Below are positions 53,361-62,411 of a DNA stretch of 64,000 bases, piece by piece (within the stretch, counting starts at the first letter, position 1; each line of letters begins with the position of its first letter). The translations under genes and the position numbers were made by a program. A model generated the notes under the pieces. The model worked only from the letters and a program-made list of their open reading frames with translations. It had not been told where the DNA came from and did not search any database. Source of the stretch: CAIKMD01 sp035605975 (GTDB lineage Bacteria > Pseudomonadota > Alphaproteobacteria > ATCC43930 > CGMCC-115725); the NCBI GenBank assembly GCA_035605975.1, contig DATNGG010000078.1, positions 13,449-77,448 on the forward strand, written 5' to 3'.

Positions 53361-53828
53361 CTAAAACGTCCAACCCAGCCAGAGGTGATCGAGCGACACC
53401 GCGCCACCGCCCGCGCAGGCGAAATAGAGCGCGATCGCGCCCCACATGGCGGGATATTCGAGGCCGAGCTTGTTCCAGAAATACCCGTCGAACCGCGCAT
53501 GGTCGTAGGCGGCGCCGAGGAAGAAAACGAAGACCAGCAGCGCCGCCGGGCGGGTGAAGAGGCCGAGGGCAAGCGCCGGTCCGGCGACGAACTGCACGAA
53601 GGCGACCACGGGAAGCCACAGACGCCCCGGGCGAAAGCCCGAGCGCTCGATGCCTTGCGCCAGCAGTGCCGGGCTCAGGATGCGCGAGCCGGAATTGGGG
53701 AAAAAGCCGAAGAAGGCCCTGAGGCCGTGGGGGACAAGCGCGAGGCCGCAGATGGCGCGCAGCAGTGCCTCGGCAAAGGGCGCCGCCGCCGCATAGAAGG
53801 GCCCGAGCGCCGGCCAGGCGAGGTCCAT
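53361..53828 (-). CDS. DoxX family membrane protein
   Basis: A 155-residue protein with four hydrophobic segments and DoxX-type features: LLRAICGLALVPHGLRAFFGFF, WLPVVAFVQFVAGPALALGLF, RPAALLVFVFFLGAAYDHARF and a final helix AIALYFACAGGGAVSLDH. The family is linked with quinone or thiosulfate redox and with membrane stress complexes. It converges on the RidA gene. Confidence 0.87.
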   Translation of the reverse strand: MDLAWPALGPFYAAAAPFAEALLRAICGLALVPHGLRAFFGFFPNSGSRILSPALLAQGIERSGFRPGRLWLPVVAFVQFVAGPALALGLFTRPAALLVFVFFLGAAYDHARFDGYFWNKLGLEYPAMWGAIALYFACAGGGAVSLDHLWLGWTF

Positions 53829-53871
53829 GCGCGAACCTGCCGCTCGCGCTCAAGCCACTGAAAAACCGAGA

Positions 53872-54108
53872 CTATTTATAGACCGGCTTGCCCAGATAGA
53901 TTTCCGAGGAATCGGTCGCGGCGCCGACCGTCGCGCCGCCGGCCGCGCCCACCAGCGCGCCGATCGCGGGAGCGCCGATAATGGCACCCATCATCGCACC
54001 GCCGGCCGCGCCGATCCCGGCACCGGTCACGGCGCGATCCGTGGGCGTTTGCCCACAAGCCGAAAGCAGCAAAGCGGCAGCAAACACCAAACCCACAGAC
54101 AGGCGCAT
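53872..54108 (-). CDS. Glycine-zipper lipoprotein
   Basis: A 78-residue lipoprotein: lipobox LLLSAC followed by a glycine-zipper (AVTGAGIGAAGGAMMGAIIG, then AIGALVGAAGGATVGAA) and a short C-terminal tail DSSEIYLGKPVYK. This resembles the Rickettsia-17-kDa/SmpA-associated type. GAGGGAG precedes ATG 54108-54106 and a good promoter candidate lies 30 bases further upstream. Confidence 0.85.
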   Translation of the reverse strand: MRLSVGLVFAAALLLSACGQTPTDRAVTGAGIGAAGGAMMGAIIGAPAIGALVGAAGGATVGAATDSSEIYLGKPVYK

Positions 54109-54138
54109 GGGACGACTCCCTCAAAACGAGCTGAGAAG

Positions 54139-54167
54139 AGCCTAACAAAAGAAGCAATGTTTTACAA
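54139..54167 (-). promoter_or_regulatory. Candidate promoter of the glycine-zipper lipoprotein gene
   Basis: On the minus strand TTGTAA (54167-54162) and TAGGCT (54144-54139) with a 17-base spacer, in an AT-richer patch that stands out from its GC-rich surroundings. Confidence 0.45.
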
Positions 54168-54251
54168 CAAGTTCAGGCACGTTCTTGCGAATTTCAGCAA
54201 GCAGCGCCGGTTAGACTCCTCAAACGCCTGGATCGTCGCGCCCGCCCTGCC

Positions 54252-55235
54252 TCAGGCAAAGAGCCGCTCGCCTTTGAGGTTGTCGTAGAGATGGGCGACG
54301 AACTCGCCATAGCCGTTCCAGATCAGCGTCGGGACACGCTTGTTGCTGCCGATCACCCGCTCGGTCGCCTGGCTCCAGCGCGGATGGGGCACCGCCGGGT
54401 TGACGTTGGCCCAGAAGCCATATTCCTGCGGCTGCAGCTTTTCCCAGAGGCCGACCGGGCGCTTGTCGACGAAGGAGAATTTGACGATCGATTTGATCGA
54501 CTTGAAGCCATATTTCCACGGCAGAACGAGGCGCAGCGGCGCGCCGTCCTGCTTCGGCATCGGATGGCCGTACATCCCGGTGCCGAGCAGCGACAGCTCG
54601 TTCATCGCCTCGTCCATGGTGACGCCCTCGATATAGGGCCAGGGGTACCAGAACATTTTCTGGCCGGGCGCCATGGCCTTGTCGAAGAAGGTGGTCATCT
54701 GGATGTATTTGGCGCCCGAAAGCGGCTTGGCGATGTTGACGAGCGTTTTCAGGGGAAACCCGGTCCAGGGCACGGCGAGCGACCAAGCCTCGACGCAGCG
54801 ATGGCGATAGAGCCGCTCCTCGAGCTGCACCTTCTTCAGGAGATCGTCGATGGCGAGGGTTTGCGGCTTTTCCACCATGCCGTCGATCGTGATCGTCCAC
54901 GGCCTGATCTTCAGCTGCTGTGCGCGATCGGCGATATCCTTGTCCTCGCCATATTCGTAAAAATTATTGTAGTGGGTGACGAGCTTCTCGTCGGTGAGCG
55001 GGCGGTCGAGCGTGTATTTTTCATCGCGCTTGGCGGGATAGAGCCCGGCCGAGGGATCGGCCGCGACCGCGGCATCCGCGGCAGAGGCGGCGCGCGCCGG
55101 GAGCATCGCGCCGGCGGCCGCGGCGAGCGAGCCCATGCCCATCGCTTTCAAGAGATTGCGGCGGTCGAGAAACGCTGCTTCGGGCGTCGCCTCGCTTTCG
55201 GGAATTTCCCAGCCGCGCTTGACCTTGACGAGCAT
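54252..55235 (-). CDS. msrP: Protein-methionine-sulfoxide reductase catalytic subunit MsrP (YedY)
   Basis: A 327-residue periplasmic molybdenum enzyme. Twin-arginine leader with LDRRNLLKAMG at about 24-34, then the molybdopterin domain with Cys147 (YRHRCVEAWSLAVPW) as Mo ligand and PWKYGFKSIKSIVKF near the C-terminus. GGAGG six bases before ATG 55235-55233 decides the start over the longer frame. It repairs oxidised methionine in the envelope. Its usual heme partner MsrQ is not adjacent. Confidence 0.95.
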   Translation of the reverse strand: MLVKVKRGWEIPESEATPEAAFLDRRNLLKAMGMGSLAAAAGAMLPARAASAADAAVAADPSAGLYPAKRDEKYTLDRPLTDEKLVTHYNNFYEYGEDKDIADRAQQLKIRPWTITIDGMVEKPQTLAIDDLLKKVQLEERLYRHRCVEAWSLAVPWTGFPLKTLVNIAKPLSGAKYIQMTTFFDKAMAPGQKMFWYPWPYIEGVTMDEAMNELSLLGTGMYGHPMPKQDGAPLRLVLPWKYGFKSIKSIVKFSFVDKRPVGLWEKLQPQEYGFWANVNPAVPHPRWSQATERVIGSNKRVPTLIWNGYGEFVAHLYDNLKGERLFA

Positions 55236-55382
55236 CTCGGACCTCCACCAATCCACAATCGACCTGCCGGAGCGATAATCTCGGCGCCGGTACTCAGCAA
55301 GTCAAAGAACCGCGATTGCCGGCGCCCTCGATCTATCCTTCGCACGGCGGGGGGAAAAGGTTACAGGGGAGATCGCCCTTGG

Positions 55383-57410
55383 CTACGCCGCTTCGCCGCC
55401 GCGGCCGTGGAGCACCTTCTCGGCGAGCTTGCCGGTGATTTCCTGGAGATGATCGAAGCGCGTCGTGTAGCTGCCGACGCCCAAGGTCACCGAGCGCAGC
55501 TCGACGATCAAATCATGCAGCTCCGAGGCCGGCATATTGGCCTCGACCTCGTCCCAGCCCGGCCAATTGGCTTTCGCATCGAAACCGAGAATCTGGCCGC
55601 GCCGCCCGGAGACGATGCGCTGCACGCGCGAGGTGAAGGCATTCGGCACCGCGATCGTCACATGGTTGATCGGCTCGAGCAGCACCGGATCGCATTTCGG
55701 CATCGCCTCGGACATGGCCTGGCGCGCCACCGTCTTGAAGGCCTGGTCCGAGCTGTCGACGGCGTGGAACTGGCCGGTGGTCAGCGTGACCGCGACATCG
55801 ACCACGGGAAATCCCAAGGGGCCGCGCTTCAGATAGTCCATCACGCCTTCTTCGACCGCGGGAATGTAGTTGCGCGGGATGGCGCCACCGACCACCGCGT
55901 CCTTGAAGACATGGCCGGTGCCCCGCGGCAGCGGCTTCACCTCGATCTGGATATCGGCGAATTGGCCGTGGCCGCCGGATTGCCGCTTAAAGCGCGAATG
56001 CAGCGCGGTTCCCGCTTTGATGGTCTCTTTATAAGGAATTTGCGGACGCCGCGTCGCGACGGCGAGGTTGTAGCGTTGGCGCAGCCGGTCGAGCGCGATC
56101 TGGAGATGAATGTCGCCCTGCCCCCACAGCACCATTTCCTGGAGCTCGGCATTGTGCTCGAGCGACAGCGTCGGGTCTTCCTCGATGAGACGCGCGACGG
56201 CGCCGGTCAGCTTCACATCGTCGGTGCGTTTTTCCGCCGCGACCGCGAGGCCGTAGACCGCGGGCGGCAGCGGCACATGCGGCAGCTCGGGCGGCGTGCC
56301 GGTCGAGAGCACCGCGCCGGTCGGGATGCCTTCGAGCCGCGCCAAGGCCACAACTTCGCCGGCGCCGGCCGCGGCGATTTTGGTCGCCTGCGCGCCAAGA
56401 AGCCGCAGCACGCCGGCAACGCGCACGCCGTTGAGGCTCATGCCCTCGGTGATCTCGCCGCTCCAGACGCGCGCCAGCGACAGCTTGCCGGCATTGGGCG
56501 GATGATAGGTCTTGATCACCTGCGCCACGGTGTCGGCGCTGTTGGGGTCGAGCTTCAGCCGCGCGGCGGTGACGCCGGCCTCCGGCGTCTCATGCCGCAG
56601 CGCCTTCAACAGGCGGCGCACGCCGTGATCGAGCTGGGCCGCACCGAGGAACACCGGCACGATCAGATCGCGGCGCAGATTCTGCGTCAGGTGGCGGTAG
56701 ATTTCTTCCTTCGAGGGCTGCACGTCCTCGAGCAATTGCTCCAAGAGCTTGTCGTCGAAATCCGCGAGCTTCTCGACGAGGCCGGCGCGATTGGTCTGCT
56801 CCTCGCCGCTCATATCGTCGGGCAGCTTGATCAGATCGGAGGCCTGGCCGGGCTTGTAGCGATAGGCGCGCTCGCTGACGAGATCGACATAGCCCGCGGT
56901 CGCCGTCTCGGGACCGGGCACCGGCACCTGGCGCAGGACCAGCGGCCGCTGCGACACGCTTTGCAGCGCCGCCAGCACTTCGGAAACGCGCGAAGCGGCG
57001 GTGTCCATCTTGTTGATGAACACCATGTGCGGGATTTCGTGATCGTCGAGGAACTTGAAAAGAGGCGCGAGGGTCAAAGCGCGCTCGACCTCGGGCTCGC
57101 ACACCACCACCGCGACATCCGCGGCGAGAAGCGCGGTCTGCGCTTCCCAGGCAAGCTCCACCGAGCCGGGGCAATCGAGAAAGGTCCAGGGATCGTCGAG
57201 ATAGGTTGCGCGCGCGACATTGATCTCGGTCGACATTTCGCGCGATCGCGCTTCATGCGCGTGATCGCCGACCGTGTTGTGCTCTTTCTGCGTGCCGCGC
57301 CGGCCGATCGTACCCGACGCAAAGAGCAGCGCTTCGAGCAGCGTCGTCTTTCCGGAAAGATAGGGCCCAACCAAAGCCGCACAGCGCGGCCCCGCAGCTC
57401 TGTCGGTCAT
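55383..57410 (-). CDS. Elongation factor G paralogue (EF-G-like GTPase)
   Basis: A 675-residue translational GTPase of the EF-G superfamily but clearly not housekeeping EF-G. P-loop GPYLSGKTTLLEA (15-27), G3 DCPGS (79-83, usually DTPGH), G4 NKMD (133-136). The switch I region reads MSTEINVARATY instead of the RGITI core. Domain IV-like GGHGQFADIQIEVKP and domain V follow. GGAGG precedes ATG. Similar paralogues exist in alphaproteobacteria, function unclear. It is divergent from the LLM gene. Confidence 0.88.
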   Translation of the reverse strand: MTDRAAGPRCAALVGPYLSGKTTLLEALLFASGTIGRRGTQKEHNTVGDHAHEARSREMSTEINVARATYLDDPWTFLDCPGSVELAWEAQTALLAADVAVVVCEPEVERALTLAPLFKFLDDHEIPHMVFINKMDTAASRVSEVLAALQSVSQRPLVLRQVPVPGPETATAGYVDLVSERAYRYKPGQASDLIKLPDDMSGEEQTNRAGLVEKLADFDDKLLEQLLEDVQPSKEEIYRHLTQNLRRDLIVPVFLGAAQLDHGVRRLLKALRHETPEAGVTAARLKLDPNSADTVAQVIKTYHPPNAGKLSLARVWSGEITEGMSLNGVRVAGVLRLLGAQATKIAAAGAGEVVALARLEGIPTGAVLSTGTPPELPHVPLPPAVYGLAVAAEKRTDDVKLTGAVARLIEEDPTLSLEHNAELQEMVLWGQGDIHLQIALDRLRQRYNLAVATRRPQIPYKETIKAGTALHSRFKRQSGGHGQFADIQIEVKPLPRGTGHVFKDAVVGGAIPRNYIPAVEEGVMDYLKRGPLGFPVVDVAVTLTTGQFHAVDSSDQAFKTVARQAMSEAMPKCDPVLLEPINHVTIAVPNAFTSRVQRIVSGRRGQILGFDAKANWPGWDEVEANMPASELHDLIVELRSVTLGVGSYTTRFDHLQEITGKLAEKVLHGRGGEAA

Positions 57411-57726
57411 AATCGCCTCCTTCCCGTCGCGTAAGGGCGCGAGGTCCGGAAGCCCGTTAACCAAGGCGGGCCGCCGACCGCGCCAAGCGTTGAAACAATG
57501 CTCGCGCGCCGGCGCGCATCTGGCAATGGGAATCTGGCAAAGCCGGCGCTGGGCCCGCTGTGCTGCGCCGCAAACTCTAGAATCCGTCCAATTCGCTCCC
57601 GCCAACGCAGCCGCGCGCGCCCTGCACGCGAGCCCGCGTTAATCTCTATCGACAGGGCGCGCCGCATTGCCCATAACCATCGCCTTCGGACAGGCCCGGC
57701 CCGTCCGGCGATCAACGCGAGGAAGA
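57411..57726. other. Divergent intergenic region, no gene seen
   Basis: 316 bases between the EF-G-like gene and the LLM gene. Arg/Ala-rich open frames here are GC-skew shadows. It must contain both promoters; no convincing motif could be fixed. Confidence 0.5.
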
Positions 57727-58770
57727 ATGAAAGTCGGAGTTTTCGATCACGTCGAGCGCGCGGACCGGCCGCTGGCCGATCTCTATGACGAGCGCCTGAA
57801 ATTCGCCGCTGCGGCCGACGAGGCCGGGTTCTATTGCCTGCATGTGGCCGAGCATCACTGCACGCCGCTCAACATGGTGCCCGAGCCCAGCGTCTATCTC
57901 GCCGCGGTCGCGCGCGCGACCAAGCGGATTCATTTTGGGCCGCTGGTCTATCTGCTGCCGCTCTACTCGCCGCTGCGCCTCATCGAAGAGATCTGCATGC
58001 TCGATCATCTCGGCCGCGGCCGGCTCGAGGTCGGCGTCGGGCGCGGCGTCTCGCCTTTCGAGCTCAACTATCACAAGGTCGATCACGGCGAATCGCGCGA
58101 CATTTTCATCGACGCCTATGAGTGCGTGCTCGAAGGCCTGACGCATGACAGCTTCAGCTTCAAGGGCAAGTATTTCACCTATGGCGAGACGCCGATGCCG
58201 ATGCGCCCCTACCAGCAGCCGCACCCGGCGCTGTGGTACGGCTCGTCCAACCCCATCGGCTCGACTTGGGCGGGCGAGCATGGGCTGAACTTCACCGCCA
58301 ACGGTCCGACCGATTTCGCCAAGGGCAATATCGCCGCGTTTCGCGAGGCGCTCGCCAAGCGCGGCGCGCCGATGATCGCCAAGCCCGAGTTCAAGGAGGG
58401 CGTCGCGATCGGCGCGTTGCGGCATATCGTCGTCGCCGAGACCGAGGAGGCCGCGATCCGCATCGCCAAGCCCGCTTTCGATTATCACCTCGGCAGCCTC
58501 AATTACCTGCGCAAGCTGCACAACTCGATGGAATTCACCACGCGGCTCAACGTGCAGCGCGGCCAGAATTTCGAGGAATGCGTCAAGAACGGCATGGTGA
58601 TCGTGGGCACGCCGGCGCAGGTGACCGACGCGATCGCGCGCCAGACGCGCGAGATGGGCATCAACTATCTCCTCACCTATCTGCTCTTCGGCACCATGAG
58701 CTTCGCCGATGCCGAGCGCTCGCTCGAGCTCTTCGCGACGCGCGTGATGCCGGCCATCGCCGCGCTGTAG
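57727..58770 (+). CDS. LLM class flavin-dependent oxidoreductase
   Basis: A 347-residue bacterial-luciferase-like monooxygenase. MKVGVFDHVERADRPLADLYDERLKF, AEHHCTPLNMVPEPSVYLAAVA (the typical EHH... pattern of the luciferase alpha-type family), LGRGRLEVGVGRGVSPFE and LWYGSSNP mark the TIM barrel. GAGG four bases before ATG 57727 supports the start. It heads a plus-strand run with the molybdopterin dehydrogenase, a binding protein and a dienelactone hydrolase. Confidence 0.92.
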   Translation: MKVGVFDHVERADRPLADLYDERLKFAAAADEAGFYCLHVAEHHCTPLNMVPEPSVYLAAVARATKRIHFGPLVYLLPLYSPLRLIEEICMLDHLGRGRLEVGVGRGVSPFELNYHKVDHGESRDIFIDAYECVLEGLTHDSFSFKGKYFTYGETPMPMRPYQQPHPALWYGSSNPIGSTWAGEHGLNFTANGPTDFAKGNIAAFREALAKRGAPMIAKPEFKEGVAIGALRHIVVAETEEAAIRIAKPAFDYHLGSLNYLRKLHNSMEFTTRLNVQRGQNFEECVKNGMVIVGTPAQVTDAIARQTREMGINYLLTYLLFGTMSFADAERSLELFATRVMPAIAAL

Positions 58771-58913
58771 CGCCGCTCCGCGCCGCCCCGCAAAAATCGG
58801 GGACAGGGATTGCGCCCGCCGGAATTGACAGGCGCGCGCATTCGCGGTTCTTTGGCGCGTCGTTGACAAACCCGCTCGGCCAAGGCGGGCGCCAAAACAA
58901 AGGGAAGCGGCTC

Positions 58914-61274
58914 ATGAGCGTCGAACGCGCAACCGGAGAGGGTATCGGGCAGCCTTTGCCGCGCCAGGAGGATTTGCGGCTGCTGCGCGGCCGGGGACAT
59001 TATGCGGCCGATCATGTGATGCCGAACATGGTCTTTGCCGCGATGGTGCGCTCGCCGCATGCGCATGCGCGCATCAAAGCCATCGACACGCGCGCCGCGA
59101 AGGCGGCACCCGGCGTGGTCGCGGTCTATACCGGCGCCGATTGGCTCGCCGACGGCAAGAAGCCGATCCCGCACAGCGCGTCCTATGTCGGCCCGCCGGA
59201 TGTCGCGCTGACCCTAAAGCCCGGCTACAAGGTCTATGACGCGCCCCATTTGCCGATGCCCGACAAGATCGTGCATTTCGTCGGCGAAGGGGTGGCGATG
59301 GTGATCGCCGAGACCCACGACCAGGCGAAGGACGCGGCCGAGCTGGTCGAAGTCGAATACGAAGCGCTGCCGCCGGTCGTGCGCGCCGCGGATGCGGTGA
59401 AGCCGGGCGCGGTCCCGGTGTGGGAAGAGCGCCGCGACAACATCGCGCTCGATGCCGAGGTCGGCGACAAGGCGAAGACCGACGCGGCTTTCGCCAAAGC
59501 CAGGCATATCGTCAAGTTCGAGACCTGGATCAACCGCGTCACCGGCACGCCGATGGAGCCGCGCACCGCCTTGGGCTTCATCGACGAGAAGGGCCGCTAC
59601 ACCATCTGGGCCGGCACCGGCGGCGGCATGATCCGCGAGCGCCAGGTGCTCGCCGGTGCGCTCGGCGTGCCGGTCGAGCAATGCCGCGCGATGTGCGGCG
59701 ATATGGGCGGCAATTTCGGTACCCGCAACCAGTTCTTCCCCGAATATGCCGTGCTGCCTTGGGCGGCGAAGAAGCTCGGCCGTCCGGTCAAGCTCATGGT
59801 CGAGCGCAGCGACTGCTTCCTCACCGATTACGAAGGCCGCGATCTGACCTCGAGCGTCGAATTGGCGCTCGACGAAACCGGTCGCTTCCTCGCCATTCGC
59901 GGCACCAATCTCAGCAATATCGGCTGCTACACCACCCATTTCACGCCGCTCAGGAAAGGCCTCGGCATCATGTCGGGCGTCTACGACATTCCGGCAGTGC
60001 ATTTCCGCGGCTGCGCGGTGATGACCAACACCATCCCGACCACGCCCTATCGCAGCGCCGGCCGGCCCGAGGCGATCTACATCATGGAGCGCCTCGTCGA
60101 TCTTGCCGCGCAGCAATGCGGCTTCGATCCCGTCGAGCTGCGGCGCAAGAATTTCATCCGTCCGAACGCCTTCCCCTATACCAACGGCGTCGGCATCACC
60201 TACGACAATGGCGAATACGAGCTCGGCCTCGACACCGCGCTGCGCCTTGCCGATTTCAACGGCTTTGCCGCGCGCAAAGCGGAGGCAAAGACGCGCGGCA
60301 AGCTCAGGGGCATCGGCATCGCCAACTACATCGAGGGCGCCGGCGGGGCGCCGCGCGAGCGCGCCGAGATCACCGTCGGCGCCAATGGCCGTGTCGAGCT
60401 CGTGCTCGGCACGATGAATAGCGGCCAAGGCCACGAGACCAGCTTTCCGCAGCTCATCTGCGAATGGCTCGGCGTGCCTTTCAACACGATCGATTACGTC
60501 GCGCATGACACGGATCGCGTCAAAGCCGGCGGCGGCTCGCATTCCGGCCGCTCGATGCGCATCGCCAGCCTCGCCATCGGCGAGGCGACCGACGTCATCA
60601 TCGAAAAGGGCCGCAAACTCGCCGCACATATCCTCGAAGTGAGCCCGGTGGACGTCGATTTCGCCAAGGGCGTCTTCACCATCCGGGGCACGGACCGGCA
60701 TATCGGCATTTTCGAGGTGGCGAAAGCCGCGGCGACGCGCAACAACCTGCCCGACGATCTGAAAGGCAAGCTCGACGGCATCGGCGATCACACCGTCTCG
60801 GTCGGCGCCTACCCTTCGGGCACGCATATCTGCGAGGTCGAGGTCGATCCCGACACCGGCTATGTCCAGCTCGTTGGCTGGTACGGCGCCGACGATGTCG
60901 GCCTCGCGGTCAATCCGCTGATCCTCCACGGCCAGACCCATGGCGCCGCGGCGCAAGGCATCGGCCAGGCGATGCTCGAGGATGTCGCTTACGACCGCGA
61001 GAGCGGCCAGATGCTTGCCGGCTCGTTCATGGATTACGCCGTGCCGCGCGCCGACTACCTGCCCTCGTTCGATTGCGAGCTGATCGAGATCCCGGCGACG
61101 AGCCACAAATTCGGCATCCGGCCGGGCGGCGAAGGCGGCACGACGCCGGCGCTCGGCGCGTGCATCAACGCGGTGGTGAACGCGCTGTCGGAGCTCGGCG
61201 TGCGCCATGTCGAGATGCCGGCGACGCCCGAGCGCGTCTGGCGCGCGATCCAGGAGGCACGGACGGCTAAATAG
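58914..61274 (+). CDS. Xanthine dehydrogenase-family molybdopterin-binding subunit
   Basis: A 786-residue large subunit of the aldehyde oxidase/CO dehydrogenase/xanthine dehydrogenase family that hydroxylates heterocycles or aldehydes at a Mo-MPT/MCD centre. N-terminal QPLPRQEDLRLLRGRGHYAAD, MPT-binding segments (GDMGGNFGTRNQFFPEY and PTTPYRSAGRPEAIY), and the catalytic Glu740 in RPGGEGGTTPALG are present. The FAD and [2Fe-2S] subunit genes usually adjacent are absent in the window. AGGGA precedes the ATG. Confidence 0.93.
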   Translation: MSVERATGEGIGQPLPRQEDLRLLRGRGHYAADHVMPNMVFAAMVRSPHAHARIKAIDTRAAKAAPGVVAVYTGADWLADGKKPIPHSASYVGPPDVALTLKPGYKVYDAPHLPMPDKIVHFVGEGVAMVIAETHDQAKDAAELVEVEYEALPPVVRAADAVKPGAVPVWEERRDNIALDAEVGDKAKTDAAFAKARHIVKFETWINRVTGTPMEPRTALGFIDEKGRYTIWAGTGGGMIRERQVLAGALGVPVEQCRAMCGDMGGNFGTRNQFFPEYAVLPWAAKKLGRPVKLMVERSDCFLTDYEGRDLTSSVELALDETGRFLAIRGTNLSNIGCYTTHFTPLRKGLGIMSGVYDIPAVHFRGCAVMTNTIPTTPYRSAGRPEAIYIMERLVDLAAQQCGFDPVELRRKNFIRPNAFPYTNGVGITYDNGEYELGLDTALRLADFNGFAARKAEAKTRGKLRGIGIANYIEGAGGAPRERAEITVGANGRVELVLGTMNSGQGHETSFPQLICEWLGVPFNTIDYVAHDTDRVKAGGGSHSGRSMRIASLAIGEATDVIIEKGRKLAAHILEVSPVDVDFAKGVFTIRGTDRHIGIFEVAKAAATRNNLPDDLKGKLDGIGDHTVSVGAYPSGTHICEVEVDPDTGYVQLVGWYGADDVGLAVNPLILHGQTHGAAAQGIGQAMLEDVAYDRESGQMLAGSFMDYAVPRADYLPSFDCELIEIPATSHKFGIRPGGEGGTTPALGACINAVVNALSELGVRHVEMPATPERVWRAIQEARTAK

Positions 61275-61290
61275 TCATGACCACCCTACC

Positions 61291-61365
61291 GTCGCCCCTG
61301 CGAAGGCGGGGGTCCAGGGCAACAAGCGCGTTGCATCCCTGGATTCCCACTTACGCGGGAATGAC
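61291..61365. repeat. REP-like inverted repeat element
   Basis: Two 29-base arms in inverted orientation (61291-61319 and 61337-61365), identical in 20 of 29 positions on pairing, around a 17-base centre. Each arm holds a smaller palindrome; the second has CCCACTTACGCGGGAATGAC, the familiar proteobacterial extragenic repeat whose spurious translations read VAPAKAGVQ and LDSHLRGNDK. A REPIN or small MITE-like unit lying between two genes. Confidence 0.75.
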
Positions 61366-61397
61366 AAGATAGAATGCAATCAGAACAGGGAGGACTC

Positions 61398-62351
61398 ATG
61401 AGGCTCTATCGAAAGGTCGCGCTGGCCGCGCTGGCGGCGGCGCTCTTCGCCACGTCGGCGCAGGCCGAGGACAAGATCCGGTTCGGCAAGGCCTTCCCGG
61501 GCTTGTTCCAATTCACGCCGGTCGATCTCGGCGTCGAGAAAGGCTTCTTCAAGAAGCGCGGTCTCGATATCGAGATCACGAGCTTCTTCGGCGACGCGAA
61601 ACAGCAACAGGCTTACGGCGCCGGCGCGATCGATATGGCGATCGGCGGCGGCGCGGGCATGGCGTTCATCGCCAAGGGCTCGCCGATCCTCGCGGTCGCC
61701 GAAGCCGCCGGGCCGCCGCTCGGCATCACGCTCAGCGTCTGGGCCGACACGCCCTACAAGACCGTCCAAGACCTCAAAGGCAAGATCGTCAGCGGCGCCT
61801 CGGTCGGCGATCAGACCGAATGGTTCGTGCGCCAGCTCTCGATCCTCCAAGGCTGGGGGCCGAACGGCTTCAACTATGTGCCTCTCGGCGCGACCGAGGC
61901 GCAGATCGCGGCGCTGAAGACGCATCAGGTCGCGGCAGCCCCGCTCGACATCACCACCGCCGTCACGCTGGAGTCGCAGGGCCAGGGACGGATCGTGGTG
62001 CGCTTCGGCAAGGTGATCACCGCTTACATCAATCATGTGATCACCGCCTCGAACGACATGATCGCCAAGCGTCCCGACGATGTGCGGAAATTCCTCGCCG
62101 GCTGGTTCGAGAGCGCCGTCTACTTCAAGACGCATAAGGAGGAGGCGGTGAAGTTCACCGCGCAGCTGCTGAAAAGGCCCGAGCCGATCATCAGCCGCGT
62201 CTTCGATGAAGCCTCGCCGATGATCACGGATAACGGGCATTTCGATCCGAAAGGCCTCGCGGCGATCCGCCAATCCCTGGTCGACACGAAAATCCTCCCC
62301 ACGCAGCCCGACATGTCGAAGCTCTATACGGAGAAGTTCCTGCCGAACTGA
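61398..62351 (+). CDS. ABC transporter substrate-binding protein (NMT1/SsuA-like), orphan
   Basis: A 317-residue periplasmic protein with a Sec leader (1-23, ends AQA-ED), then FGKAFPGLFQFTPVDLGVEKGFFKKRGLDIEIT, DLKGKIVSGASVGDQT and LAAIRQSLVDTKILP. GGGAGG four bases upstream of ATG 61398 fixes the start. No permease or ATPase gene is adjacent, so it must use a distant importer. Ligand unknown; its neighbours suggest an aromatic or heterocyclic carbon source. Confidence 0.88.
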   Translation: MRLYRKVALAALAAALFATSAQAEDKIRFGKAFPGLFQFTPVDLGVEKGFFKKRGLDIEITSFFGDAKQQQAYGAGAIDMAIGGGAGMAFIAKGSPILAVAEAAGPPLGITLSVWADTPYKTVQDLKGKIVSGASVGDQTEWFVRQLSILQGWGPNGFNYVPLGATEAQIAALKTHQVAAAPLDITTAVTLESQGQGRIVVRFGKVITAYINHVITASNDMIAKRPDDVRKFLAGWFESAVYFKTHKEEAVKFTAQLLKRPEPIISRVFDEASPMITDNGHFDPKGLAAIRQSLVDTKILPTQPDMSKLYTEKFLPN

Positions 62352-62411
62352 GGCTACGCGGGCCGACCGAAATCCGCTAAGCTCGGCCGAGCAAAATCAA
62401 GGGAGGGTGCG

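Noticed and set aside
54291..57434. A plus-strand open frame of about 1047 codons antisense to msrP and the EF-G-like gene.
   Set aside because: Amino-acid make-up is typical of a GC shadow, while both minus-strand genes have clear motifs and ribosome sites.
61207..61401. Small frame containing VAPAKAGVQ and LDSHLRGNDK.
   Set aside because: Spurious translation of the REP-like element, not a gene.
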